NCBI RefSeq assembly: GCF_000350105.1
Contig: NZ_CAIY01000081.1
Span: 1-51,301, forward strand
Origin: Richelia intracellularis HH01
Lineage (GTDB): Bacteria > Cyanobacteriota > Cyanobacteriia > Cyanobacteriales > Nostocaceae
Length of the DNA: 51,301 bases
Direction: 5' to 3'
Made by a program: the position numbers and the translations under genes. The stretch's first letter is position 1, and the number at the start of each line of letters is the position of its first letter. Below are positions 19,622 through 29,171 of the stretch, one piece after another. Below the pieces are notes generated by a model. It made no database searches and was not told the origin of the DNA. It saw nothing but the letters and a program-made list of their open reading frames with translations.

Positions 19622-20837
19622 TCTAAAAACTCTTAGACTAAACCTTTAGTGTTAGAAACGACTAACATATTGCAATTATATCTTATCTATTTTTAAATCC
19701 CCACTAGTAAGATGATGTTGGCATAGAAATTAATATCAGTAGATTAAAGTTTGATGATGTAATGGGCTTAATGGGAGATAAAAGATAATAGAAAGTTAGT
19801 ATCCAGAATGACAAAAATCTAGTGAGGAAGATGATGCTACTAAATAAACTAATTGAGCAGGAAAATTTTTGAAGCTCTACTAGAGATATTTTGTACTTTA
19901 TTTTATACTTTAATATATTCTATTTAAATACCAATTAGAGTCTTTAAAATTTTAAAGACTCTAATTGCAAACAAATATTATCGTATCTCTTGAATAGGTA
20001 AATAGACTAAAATATATATTTAGAAACCATTTAAAACATAAGGGAACTTCATTAAAAGACAAATTAATTACAGCATGGAAATACTAAAAATTTTGGTATA
20101 GATTAAGGGAACCATGATTCATCAATTTGAAATCTAGATACCATAAGTATTCCTTCAATAAAGTACTAACTAACAAAAACCCTAATATATTGTATCGCAC
20201 AATTTAATTGAGAATTTTAACAGTTACCATACATGTTTGTTTACACTTATACAATAACACTTTCCATCTATTCACAGTAGACAAACAGTAGACCTTGTGG
20301 AAAAGGGCAGTTATATGATTCTAAATCTAATACCAAGTTACTTAACCCACAAATTTAAGATTTAGATTTACAAATCAAAGTTAATACATCCATCACACAA
20401 GAAAGACCATTAAACACTTAAACACTAAATTTATTGGATTTATGTTGAGTGCTATTCCATATTGAGTAACACATTTAAGTTATTGAGGATGTAAATTATT
20501 ACACCAGTATTTTATACTTGCATAAGTATTTATAGATAAAATGGGAAGCATCTTAATAAAAGAGAAAATTGGTTGTGCAACAGGAAAATCTAAAAGCCTC
20601 TTAGGACATATTCATATCATTATGATACTCTCATTTAATTTATGGTAAAAATACTAGTTACTGTAACTTTGACCTTTCCAGTGAACAATTTTTATAAGGA
20701 ATTCATTCTATTATTTTATATTTATTGACATTAGATTCTAATAGAGAAATATGTAAAATTAAGGTGCTTATGATAGAAGAGCATAACTTGTAAAAATTCT
20801 GATATTCTAGTTTGGTCTTACTAATACATAATTGATA
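19622..20837. other. Gene-free stretch
   Basis: 1.2 kb between the NYN-domain gene and cpcL. No readable gene on either strand. Holds a 36-bp perfect palindrome at 19932-19967. Confidence 0.6.
19932..19967. repeat. 36-bp perfect palindrome
   Basis: Two 18-base arms with no spacer, centred on AAAATTTT, about 310 bases upstream of cpcL. Confidence 0.95.
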
Positions 20838-21530
20838 TTATATCCTGAAATTAGATAGCTCTGGATAACAGTACTCAGATTGGGAATCTTTTTGGATGTA
20901 TTGTTTAATACTATCAATGTCTATAAAGCAGTCTGCCACGTTAATTAAACTATCACTAGTCATTGATCGCAAACTTAGAACCTCTACCCTGACACCTTTA
21001 TAAGACACTGTATTAATAGCGTAAGCTAAATCTCCATCTCCACTTACCAAGATTGCTGTATCATAGTACGGGGCAAGGTTTAAGATATCAACGGCAATTT
21101 CTACATCTAAGTTAGCCTTTTTTGATCCATCTGGGAACTGTACTACGTCCTTAGTTACTAAACGATAACCATTCCTGCGCATCCACAACAAAAAACCCTG
21201 CTGTTTATCATTTGTTCGATCAACTCCAGTATAAAAAAATGCTCTGAGTAGCCGGGAGTCCCTAATTAATAATACAAGCAATTTTGCATAGTCGATTTCT
21301 ATACCCAACTGTAAAGCAGCATAGAAAAGATTAGAGCCATCAATGAAAATTGCTACTCGACCACGATTAGCATTCCTATCCAGAAACATTTCTTGATTAT
21401 CTTCAAGAAAATCAATTTCCTCGTTATGTTTATCTTCATTCATCGATAATGATGGAGAATTATACTGCTGGACTTTGATGGGATGAGAAGTTTGACTTGT
21501 CTTTTTGACAATATTTTTATTCTGATTCAT
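20838..21530 (-). CDS. LabA-like NYN domain protein
   Basis: NYN/PIN-like domain protein of the LabA/DUF88 family, a fold shared with metal-dependent ribonucleases. The domain spans residues ~57-215: RVAIFIDGSNLFYA holds the first acidic residue, KKANLDVEIAVDIL the second, and AILVSGDGDLAYAI the third acidic cluster, so the putative metal site is complete. The first ~55 residues are polar and look disordered. LabA of Synechococcus takes part in clock output, but many cyanobacterial paralogues have no known role, so I do not assign one. Isolated gene. Confidence 0.85.
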   Translation of the reverse strand: MNQNKNIVKKTSQTSHPIKVQQYNSPSLSMNEDKHNEEIDFLEDNQEMFLDRNANRGRVAIFIDGSNLFYAALQLGIEIDYAKLLVLLIRDSRLLRAFFYTGVDRTNDKQQGFLLWMRRNGYRLVTKDVVQFPDGSKKANLDVEIAVDILNLAPYYDTAILVSGDGDLAYAINTVSYKGVRVEVLSLRSMTSDSLINVADCFIDIDSIKQYIQKDSQSEYCYPELSNFRI

Positions 21531-22488
21531 GATTTACCTCTGAATTTATTTGTTACTTTTCGCTACAGTTTTATATCTCAATACTTTTATAAATCAGTCT
21601 GAAATCTTTTAGTTATTAACTATAAGCATATTTAATTACTTAGTTTATATTGTAATTATTTAATATATGAATAAGTCTATTCTCATCCAATGTAATCATT
21701 ATTATCTACAATTTTAAGGACCATAAATCTATTATGCTTAAAAAGGTCAGCGCCCAAAAGACTTATCAGTATAGATTCGAATTCCAGATTTTGTTTTGAT
21801 AGAGAAATATACCCTATTAACTCGAACGTTTGTTGCTACCACCATTCGACAACAGAACAGTATTGAGGTGGAAGTTATTTATCAGCGAACTATTCTTATA
21901 TAATTTTATTGAACTCGAAGTACAGTTTAAACATTATTAATTCTATATGTGTGTTAGACGAAGGATAGTACACTGAAAATAACATACTACTTTTGATTAA
22001 GATACAGTGGAAATAAATCTAACTTAAAATGGAATATTTATTCTCAATTTGTCTCCCCCCAAAATTATTTTTTAATTCTAGCTTAACTGGAAGGTAATTT
22101 TAACTTGTTTTTCTGGATCTTAATTTAAAGTTATAGATAAAAGAATACAGTAGTATTATTATCAGGAGTACTTATTGATTTCTCTTTATGATGATTTAAA
22201 GTTTAGATATCAATAATTTATTGAATCTTGAAACTAGATTTGTGAATTTCATTTTTTAAGCTAGTCAGTAGGAGAAAGCATAAGTTTTGTTTTTGCTTCT
22301 CAGAATTTGAAGGGTAACTCTAAAAATGTAGTATAAAAATACTTGCATTAGTAACGCAGTATAGCCACTTCATAATTTATTGACTTATTGTTAAGTATCA
22401 TGTATTTCCTTTAAAAGGTAAGAATAACAATTGCATATTAGTCTGGATACTGGATATCAGAATACAAACCATACAAAATATTATACTG
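21531..22488. other. Gene-free stretch
   Basis: About 0.96 kb. A ~30-codon protein-like run near 21806-21900 (plus strand, including TIRQQNSIEVEVIYQRTI) stands out but is too short to name. Nothing else seen. Confidence 0.5.
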
Positions 22489-22755
22489 ATGGAATACTCA
22501 AAAATAGTAGCAATTGTCACAGGCGTAATTTCTATTTTGTTGGCGATCGCTTATTTAGTCTTAGTACAATTATTAGATTTGCGAGGAGAAATGAAACCAG
22601 CTCCTATCAGTAGTTTCTCTCAATCGCCAATAGTAATTGCTTTTTCATGGAATTATAAGGTTTTCTATCCCCATGATACAAATCATACAATGCCAATTAT
22701 ACAAAGTAAAAGTATCATAGGTGAGCATACACCAAAATTAATAAGATTATCATAG
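22489..22755 (+). CDS. Small single-span membrane protein
   Basis: 88-residue hypothetical protein. Residues 1-42 look like a real small cyanobacterial membrane protein: MEYSKIVAIVTGVISILLAI followed by AYLVLVQLLDLRGEM gives one membrane helix (about 5-29), then a short conserved-looking RGEMKPAP segment. The remaining ~45 residues are low in hydrophobic pattern and run into a hairpin that overlaps the stop. The original protein may have been shorter and lost its stop codon. The reading frame contains the only HIP1 octamer (GCGATCGC, 22543-22550) I found in the window. Function unknown. Confidence 0.55.
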   Translation: MEYSKIVAIVTGVISILLAIAYLVLVQLLDLRGEMKPAPISSFSQSPIVIAFSWNYKVFYPHDTNHTMPIIQSKSIIGEHTPKLIRLS

Positions 22756-22767
22756 GATAATCTTATT
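22740..22767 (+). terminator. Hairpin overlapping the end of the small membrane protein gene
   Basis: 12-bp arms (22740-22751 and 22756-22767) around a 4-base ATAG loop, spanning the stop codon. T-rich sequence follows. Likely terminator. Confidence 0.6.
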
Positions 22768-24395
22768 CATATTTTAATATAATGTAGCTTATTTTCAGCT
22801 ATTATTTGCTCAAATAATTAAGAGTAAAATTGCAGTGAAATCAGAATTAATACAGAACCTTATCTTCAAGATAGGGAATATAATAGCTTGCAATAAAGCT
22901 CGTAAATATAAATTGTGTATCCCACAACACTTGAGGATAAATTTATTTGCACTATATATCAAAATGTGATTCATTTCTGTTTAAAACTGATGAAGGTTGT
23001 CCTGTAGTGTGAGCTTAGATATAAGACCCCATAATTTTAGTGTACAGTGTGGTTAGGAACTAATAAACATTTTGCCAACCTAGTTCTACTAAACATTAAA
23101 ATAACTAACCCTTTGCAAGCATAACTTTCTGCTCATCAACAACTGATAAGTGATTGGAGCCAAATTCTCCCTTCTTTATCCAAAGTTACTCTAGGAAAGG
23201 GAATAGATTATCAATCAAATTTAAAATCCATATACATACACGTGATTTTGCTAATAGTCTTAGGAAAGTTTTGTAATAGAAGCTAAACATAACTTATTAT
23301 CTATATAATATAGCCTTATGTATTAGCTTCCTACTGTTAAAACTCCAAATTTTACTGATTTTAATATTAATACCATCTATATATTTTGTGATTAGCTTCC
23401 ATGGACAAAAATAAATCAGGAGCAAGAATTGTTGAGCCTTTTAGAAATATTAACCGTTTTAACATGTGGCCATTTTAAATATTTTATCCCCGAATTTACT
23501 AAACTAATGGTAAATAATTATAATGCTTCTATACTCTATTTACCCCTAATATCCAAATGTGATTATGGTATGAGTGACTATCCTTACAAAACTTACAAAA
23601 TTATCTTGATATACTACAATTTATCCTGAATAACGAAATTTAATTTGATAATAGAAAACAATAATTATTTACTTATGATCACTCATTAAAAAAAACTACA
23701 AAATGAGTAAAAAAGCTTCTGATTATACCTATATATTAGCTGTTTTGGGATAAACCCATTACTAGAAATATTTATCACTTGAGAGAAAATAAAAAAATTT
23801 GGAGACTAAGTAAAATCACAATGATTGTAGGGCAAACTTGGTATCAGTAAATTGACAATAGATAAAGCACTAACCTAAGTGTTATAGAAATCAGAAAAGA
23901 GTATCAATATTGACTATTTAAGTAAAAGTTTTAATAATATAAGCACTAATAATTATTTAATAATACTTGATATGCTTTTTATTTTGAGTGTTCTTTCTGC
24001 AGTAATTATTCCAAATTAGGGTTTACAATATATTTTCATCTATCTACAAACAAATTTCCATTTTTGGAAGGATGAGCTTTAATATAGAAACCAAAAATAA
24101 ACCTAATACTACTGTTAGTTTTGTTTTAGCTTACTTCTTTTGAGTAAAAAGACTCAAAGAGATAAAAACATCTGCACAAAATTTTCAATGTTTCCAATGT
24201 GATTTCCTGGTTTTGGAGAACTTGAGAGTAACAATTTTGAAGCTATGGCCATTTTTGATAATAATCCTAAACCCTCAGCAGTCTAATACACATTAGTCGC
24301 AGAGTTGAGGGTAACTAATTCCAGATTTCATAATTTATTAGATTTACAGGTTTAATTTTCCCCATTCCTATAAACTATAAAATTTGAGAACCAAT

Positions 24396-24441
24396 GTTTT
24401 AAGTATGTTGCTATTTAAGTTTTAAGTATGTTGCTATTTAA
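24396..24441. repeat. 23-bp exact tandem duplication
   Basis: Positions 24396-24418 are repeated exactly at 24419-24441 (unit starts GTTTTAAGTATGTTG). A recent slippage-type duplication in gene-free DNA. Confidence 0.96.
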
Positions 24442-24631
24442 TATAATAGATTGTGTATTTGTCTGCTAATAGTTCCGAGAAATCAGACAATTTGGGGAAG
24501 CTGGGAGCACATGAGCAAATACAATAAGGGTAAATAATAATAATACTGCCCGGCCGTTTTTTGCCCCCCACTCCTCATCTGCCCACAACTTCTTCAAGTC
24601 TGAGAATAAACATTGGGATTGTGTAAACCCC

Positions 24632-24676
24632 TCTCCTCCCCTATAAGTTATTGTCATATGCTTATAGGGGAGGAGA
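24632..24676. repeat. GC-rich inverted repeat
   Basis: 16-bp perfect arms (24632-24647 and 24661-24676, core CTCCTCCCCTATAAG) around a 13-base loop. Its composition differs sharply from the AT-rich surroundings. It looks like a relic of the C/G-rich intergenic repeats common in Nostocales. Confidence 0.9.
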
Positions 24677-24771
24677 TAATTAGTTTTTCTTCTGAGATAC
24701 TGGTTCAATTACAATGAAGATAACTGAAAACGGAACCATTTGCCAGAAAGAAGATCATTAATTAGTAGCTC

Positions 24772-25027
24772 AAAAGTGCTCAAGAAGCTTCTCAGTTGCT
24801 AGGGGAGTTACCTGTTAATACTAGGAAAATAACCAAACATAATGATTTTAGTAGACCTAGAGTATGGTGATTTGGGTTGAGTGTGTTACCGGAGTAATAT
24901 CAAAGTTGATAAGATACCTGCTATTAAAGGTTATAGTAGTATTGTGGATATTATGACTAATGTAACAGGCACATTGAAATAGTTCCTTAATGGAGCAGTT
25001 TTAGTTTCCACCATTTGCACAATATAA
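24772..25027 (+). pseudogene. Unidentified broken gene remnant
   Basis: A plus-strand coding trace in two frames. The first reads KSAQEASQLLGELPVNTRK and ITKHNDFSRPRVW up to a stop. The second, one frame over, reads NIKVDKIPAIKGYSSIVDI and MTNVTGTLK, a stop, then FLNGAVLVSTICTI before TAA at 25025. The joint suggests one frameshift and two nonsense changes in a formerly continuous gene. I do not recognise the family. Confidence 0.4.
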
Positions 25028-25922
25028 ATATCTAACAATATATTACATATGAATCATTAGATAATTTGAACTAATAAGGTACAGCCTGTTTTATAGCTTC
25101 TGCATGTATCTGAATTTCTTTTTCAGCCCAGACTTAAGTTTCTTAATTATAATCTTATTATTAACGCCATAAATAGTTACTGTAAATAAAGATACAAAAA
25201 TAGATGAAGATACTTCTAAAACTCTGAAATATACCACACAAACTTCATTTTCTTCTACTCCATCAGTTAAATAAGCCTGCTATGATGCGGAAGACCCTCT
25301 GATAAGGTTCAACAAATAGATAAAACCAGGAGAAAATTTGTCAGATTACCCTGCCTCTCCAAAGTACTCTAAACGGTATTTACCATTATTCCTACAGAGA
25401 TAAATCTTTCAGGAATCTCCAAAAACCAAATATTATTGGGGGACAGGTTGAGTCTGAAATATTAGCAGATGGTATTCCTAAGAGAGAAAATGGTATGAAC
25501 CTTTATAAAAGGCAAAAACACAATTAACAGCACTAGCAATGATGTTCGATTAAAATAACTATCAATATCATGCCTAGTGATAAAACCTTATTGTGTATAG
25601 TCGAATCATCAACTCAGAAAGTTGTGTAACGCCGCTTTTATGCAAGCAGCTACAGGTAGCTGCTTTAACCCAGTTAATCATAAACACATCAATATTCTTA
25701 ACATTAATACCCAGGAGAGCAAGAATTTGACTATTATTTTGACTATTATTAGTACCTACCAAAAATACCATAAACAAGCCCATAGGATAAAAAGAAACAT
25801 GAGCTCCCTAAATACTAACTTAGAAAAAGACAGATATATATGTTAGCGGCTTAACTACTAATAGGATAAAACTTATAACTACGAAAAGTAGCAAGGAATA
25901 AAAGCAAAAAGCTTTTTTAATC

Positions 25923-25958
25923 TTTCATGAAGGGTTTATATATAAACCCTTCATGAAA
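25923..25958. repeat. 36-bp perfect palindrome upstream of pipX
   Basis: 18-base arms with no spacer, centred on TATATA, with AAGGGTTTA in the arm. It ends about 135 bases before the pipX start, so it could affect pipX expression, or it may terminate decayed upstream transcription. Confidence 0.95.
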
Positions 25959-26091
25959 AACTAACTTGGAAAATTTATGGGTAGGCTTCTTCCATAAAAC
26001 CTTCCTTTTTGCCATATTTCCTTAATCAGTTAAAAATCAGGAGTGCTTACTATCTATGAAAAAACCTTAAGTACTCATACTAAAGTATGAA

Positions 26092-26370
26092 ATGAAATCA
26101 GATAGCTTTGAAACTTACATAAATCACCCAACTTGGGGTTTGCTCTGTAGAGTTTGTATGTTTGAGCAAAACCAAGAACTTTTTACAACACTTTATGCCC
26201 AACGTCTCTTCTTTTTAGTCACTTCTGAGCCAAAAGGTATGAAATTTCAGTCTATAGGACGTGCAGAAGCCAGAATGATGTTGGAAAATCGTTTGCGTTA
26301 TCTACGTCGTACAGGGCAGACTCAGGAGTACGATCAGCTTCAGAGTGTTTTCAAACTGACCTTCCAATGA
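26092..26370 (+). CDS. pipX: PII-interacting protein PipX
   Basis: Small nitrogen-signalling adaptor. In nitrogen-poor cells it coactivates NtcA; when 2-oxoglutarate is low it is sequestered by PII (GlnB). N-terminal Tudor-like domain (YINHPTWGLLCRVCMFEQNQ, residues 9-28, then LYAQRLFFLVT) and C-terminal helices (RAEARMMLENRLRYLRR). Length 92 residues is full. The stop overlaps the pipY start by four bases (ATGA), the standard pipX-pipY arrangement. Confidence 0.96.
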   Translation: MKSDSFETYINHPTWGLLCRVCMFEQNQELFTTLYAQRLFFLVTSEPKGMKFQSIGRAEARMMLENRLRYLRRTGQTQEYDQLQSVFKLTFQ

Positions 26371-27035
26371 TTGACACTATTCATGAGCGTATTCATGCTA
26401 TACGCTCCAAATTACCAGAATCAGTCCACTTACTTGCTATCACAAAAACAGTTACTTCCGAAGTAATTCGCTCTGCTTATAACGCGGGGATCCGGGATTT
26501 TGGTGAAAACCGCATTCAAGAAGCCATTAAAAAACAGAATGCTTTGCAAGATTTAACTGATATTACTTGGCATTTTATCGGTCATTTGCAAAGCAATAAA
26601 GCCAAAAAAGCACTGCAATGCTTTTCCTGGATTCATTCTGTGGATAATTTAAAATTGGCAGAGCATTTGCATAAATTGGCAGTAAAACTAAAGGTTAGCC
26701 CCCTAGTTTTACTGCAAGTGAAAATTCTCCCCGATCCTACCAAGTCAGGTTGGCACATACCCCAACTTATGGCTGACCTACCAACCCTAAATAACTTCAA
26801 GAATCTAAAAATCCAGGGTTTAATGACAATTCCCCCACAAGGTTTAAATGAGACTCAAACCTTAGAAATATTTAATCGTACTCGAGAACTAGCAGTAGAA
26901 ATTCAGTCCCAAAACTGGTCTCATATACAAATGAAAAACTTGTCTATGGGTATGTCTGGCGATTATCATTTAGCTATTCAAGCAGGTACCACCATGGTAC
27001 GCCTAGGGACCATACTATTCGGTGAGCGATCATAA
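26367..27035 (+). CDS. pipY: PLP-binding protein PipY (YggS/COG0325 family)
   Basis: Pyridoxal-phosphate homeostasis protein with an alanine-racemase-like barrel but no known enzymatic activity. The PLP lysine is Lys27 (HLLAITKTV), followed by IRDFGENRIQEA, WHFIGHLQSNKAK (residues ~72-84), LMTIPP and, near the end, LSMGMSGDYHLAIQAG and TMVRLGTILFG, the phosphate-binding region. Length 222 residues is normal. Translationally coupled to pipX through the ATGA overlap. Confidence 0.95.
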   Translation: MIDTIHERIHAIRSKLPESVHLLAITKTVTSEVIRSAYNAGIRDFGENRIQEAIKKQNALQDLTDITWHFIGHLQSNKAKKALQCFSWIHSVDNLKLAEHLHKLAVKLKVSPLVLLQVKILPDPTKSGWHIPQLMADLPTLNNFKNLKIQGLMTIPPQGLNETQTLEIFNRTRELAVEIQSQNWSHIQMKNLSMGMSGDYHLAIQAGTTMVRLGTILFGERS

Positions 27036-27452
27036 TTGTCAAAACAAATACTACTGTTCCATCAGTAAGAATAAGAAATATCATATCCATTCCACTTGAT
27101 CCCTTTTTATTCCTCAATAGTTTGTTTCCATTTTCCTATTTGGGAATTAATGTCTTGTAACAAAAGATTATAGTATTTACAGCAAAAATTTAACAAACAT
27201 AATAAGGGGTATTACCAACTTCCCATATAAGATTGTTTGCTGTATAATTTTGACTCGATTATCGCGTGGGGTCTAATTAGATAAAAATTTCGGGTGTCTG
27301 TTATTTTACAGTTCCCGTAGTAGATGCTACAAATAGCGATGACATGAATAGAATATCCACTAGTGATCGCTATTTTTCTTGTTAATTACATTATTAACTG
27401 CATCGATTATCTTTAGTGAATTTAGGGTGGTTTGCACTAGGAGACTAGAAAT
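27036..27452. other. pipY-sepF spacer
   Basis: 417 bases. An inverted repeat (AAATAGCGAT at 27331-27340 with its complement at 27366-27375, followed by Ts) may terminate or attenuate transcription before sepF. Bases 27125-27152 nearly match part of the tic20-like gene (31684-31712). A good AGGAGA ribosome site precedes sepF. Confidence 0.5.
27331..27377 (+). terminator. Possible terminator or attenuator before sepF
   Basis: 10-bp perfect stem with a 25-base loop, ending in TTTTT. Large loop, so confidence is limited. It lies about 75 bases before the sepF start. Confidence 0.4.
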
Positions 27453-28055
27453 ATGAGTAATTTATTTTCTAAGTTAAGAGATTTTGTTGGTTTGAATGAA
27501 GGAGTAGAATATGAGTACTACGAAGATGAACAAGATGTAGACGCCTACCATAATTTATATGGTGAGCAGAATGCTCACCCTACAATTCCAGAATCCGCAA
27601 CTCAGAATAGACGATGGCGGGAGTCTGTGTCTACAATTGACAAAGAAAATGTAGCAACAGGAACAAAAGAAGTGAGTAATGTCATTGGTATGCCGGGGGC
27701 TTTGAATGGTATCTCAGAAGTTCTGGTACTAGAGCCAAGAACATTTGAGGAGATGCCTCAGGCAATTCAATCATTACGGGAACGAAAGTCAGTGGTATTA
27801 AATTTAACCATTATGGACCCGGATCAGGCGCAAAGGGCTGTAGATTTTGTTGCTGGGGGAACTTACGCTCTTGATGGTCATCAAGAGCGTATTGGTGAGA
27901 GTATTTTCCTATTTACTCCTAGCTGTGTACAGGTAAGCACCAGCGGTTCCGTACTGCATGAAGTACATCAACCACCATTACATACTTCTCGTCCCAATAA
28001 TTCCACTAGTAACAATCCAGTATGGGGTGAAGATGTTAACCGCGTAGCACAGTAA
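27453..28055 (+). CDS. sepF: Cell division protein SepF
   Basis: Membrane-associated partner of FtsZ that bundles filaments and helps tether the Z ring in Gram-positive bacteria and cyanobacteria. N-terminal amphipathic start ([14 protein letters not shown]) for membrane binding, an acidic low-complexity linker (residues ~15-85), then the SepF/DUF552 domain (~88-170) with [43 protein letters not shown] and [12 protein letters not shown]. Length 200 residues fits Nostocales. An AGGAGA site lies 9 bases before the ATG. Confidence 0.95.
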   Translation: MSNLFSKLRDFVGLNEGVEYEYYEDEQDVDAYHNLYGEQNAHPTIPESATQNRRWRESVSTIDKENVATGTKEVSNVIGMPGALNGISEVLVLEPRTFEEMPQAIQSLRERKSVVLNLTIMDPDQAQRAVDFVAGGTYALDGHQERIGESIFLFTPSCVQVSTSGSVLHEVHQPPLHTSRPNNSTSNNPVWGEDVNRVAQ

Positions 28056-28076
28056 CCTCAACACCAGTCATTAGTT

Positions 28077-28107
28077 ATTAGTCATTAGATTTAATCTAAT
28101 GACTAAT
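28077..28107. repeat. Palindrome between sepF and proC
   Basis: 15-bp arms around one central base, built from the heptamer-type units (GTCATTA/TTAGTCA) common in Nostocales intergenic repeats. It begins 22 bases after the sepF stop and overlaps an ATG in frame with proC, so that ATG is unlikely to be the proC start. Confidence 0.85.
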
Positions 28108-28135
28108 GACCAGTGATAAGTCAACCAAATTAGTA

Positions 28136-28996
28136 ATGAAAATTAAATTTTCCTTAATTGGTGGTGGGGTGATGGGAGAAGCGCTACTATCCCGTCTTAT
28201 CTCTGGGGGAGTATATCAACCTCAGGAGGTGATAGTCAGTGAACTTCTACCCTCACGCCAAAGCTATTTAAAACAGAAATATCAGGTGACGGTGACGTCT
28301 GATAATCATTGGGCATTCACAGAAGCTCAAGAAGTTGTGTTATTAGCAGTGAAACCCCAAGTGTTCAGTACTATCGCACAAGAGTTAGCAGAAGTATCAA
28401 AAATAAATAATCACTATGGGTGTTCTGGTGGCATAGATAATAATGGTTACAATCAAAGTCAGCCATTATTAGTTTCTGTTTTGGCAGGTGTATCTTTAAG
28501 ACAATTGAAAGGGGTATTTCCCTATTTACCAATCATTAGGGTAATGACCAATACTCCAGCCCTAATTGGTGCAGGAATGACAGCTATTTGTTTTGGAGAT
28601 TATACAAAAAGCAAAGACCAAGAATTTGCTAAAAAATTGTTTGCAACCGTTGGGGAGGTGGTGGAGATTTCTGAATCCCTAATAGATGCGGTGACTGGGC
28701 TTTCCGGAAGCGGTCCAGCCTATGTAGCCCTTATGCTAGAGGCTTTGGCTGATGGTGGAGTTGCTGCTGGTTTACCAAGAGGAATTGCGAATCAATTAGC
28801 ACTGCAAACGGTATTAGGTACAGCTCTATTACTAAATGAGAGCAAAATCCACCCAGCAGTGCTTAAGGATCAGGTAACAAGTCCTGGGGGTACAACTATA
28901 GCTGGAATTGCTCATTTGGAAAAGGCAGCTTTTCGTTCGGCACTGATTGAGGCAGTCATGGCTGCAAAAATTCGCTCTGAAGAGTTAGGTAAGTAA
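28136..28996 (+). CDS. proC: Pyrroline-5-carboxylate reductase
   Basis: Last step of proline synthesis: reduces pyrroline-5-carboxylate to proline with NAD(P)H. The Rossmann motif FSLIGGGVMGEALL comes within the first 16 residues, VMTNTPALIGAGMTAI in the middle, and the family signature near SGSGPAYVALMLEALADGG and VTSPGGTTIAG towards the end. The start is set at ATG 28136, giving MKIKFSLIGGG as in relatives; an in-frame ATG 30 bases upstream lies in a palindrome. 286 residues. A short Asn/Gly-rich insert (NNHYGCSGGIDNNGYN) sits near residue 97. The sepF-proC pairing is usual in cyanobacteria. Confidence 0.94.
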   Translation: MKIKFSLIGGGVMGEALLSRLISGGVYQPQEVIVSELLPSRQSYLKQKYQVTVTSDNHWAFTEAQEVVLLAVKPQVFSTIAQELAEVSKINNHYGCSGGIDNNGYNQSQPLLVSVLAGVSLRQLKGVFPYLPIIRVMTNTPALIGAGMTAICFGDYTKSKDQEFAKKLFATVGEVVEISESLIDAVTGLSGSGPAYVALMLEALADGGVAAGLPRGIANQLALQTVLGTALLLNESKIHPAVLKDQVTSPGGTTIAGIAHLEKAAFRSALIEAVMAAKIRSEELGK

Positions 28997-29171
28997 TCCT
29001 TTTTTTTCAAAAGAAAAATATTTTGGATTTGACTATATCCTGAATTTATAAGTAGACCATAAGCAGAGCAGAGGAAATGAGGGGGAAAGTTTTGAAAAAA
29101 CAAAGTCTACTATAAACTTTTAAAAATGATTTTTAACCCCCAAGTCCTAACTCCTAAATTCCTATCCTCAT

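Larger units (their letters stand above)
22768..26091. other. Long gene-free stretch with gene remnants
   Basis: 3.3 kb without an intact gene. It holds a 23-bp tandem duplication (24396-24441), a GC-rich hairpin (24632-24676), a 36-bp palindrome (25923-25958) and a broken coding remnant (24772-25027). Two further weak protein-like runs lie at 23125-23230 and around 25170-25500. No family could be named. Confidence 0.6.

Noticed and set aside
21770..21790. TTCGAATTCC tract resembling a tRNA T-arm
   Set aside because: No matching acceptor, anticodon or D-arm around it; I found no tRNA in the window.
24466..24708. Minus-strand 80-codon open frame
   Set aside because: It spans a GC-rich hairpin repeat (24632-24676), has no family-like motifs, and its composition is that of the repeat.
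25574..25846. Overlapping open frames of 69-74 codons on both strands
   Set aside because: No recognisable motif in either, and a mutual shadow; too weak to call without a homologue.
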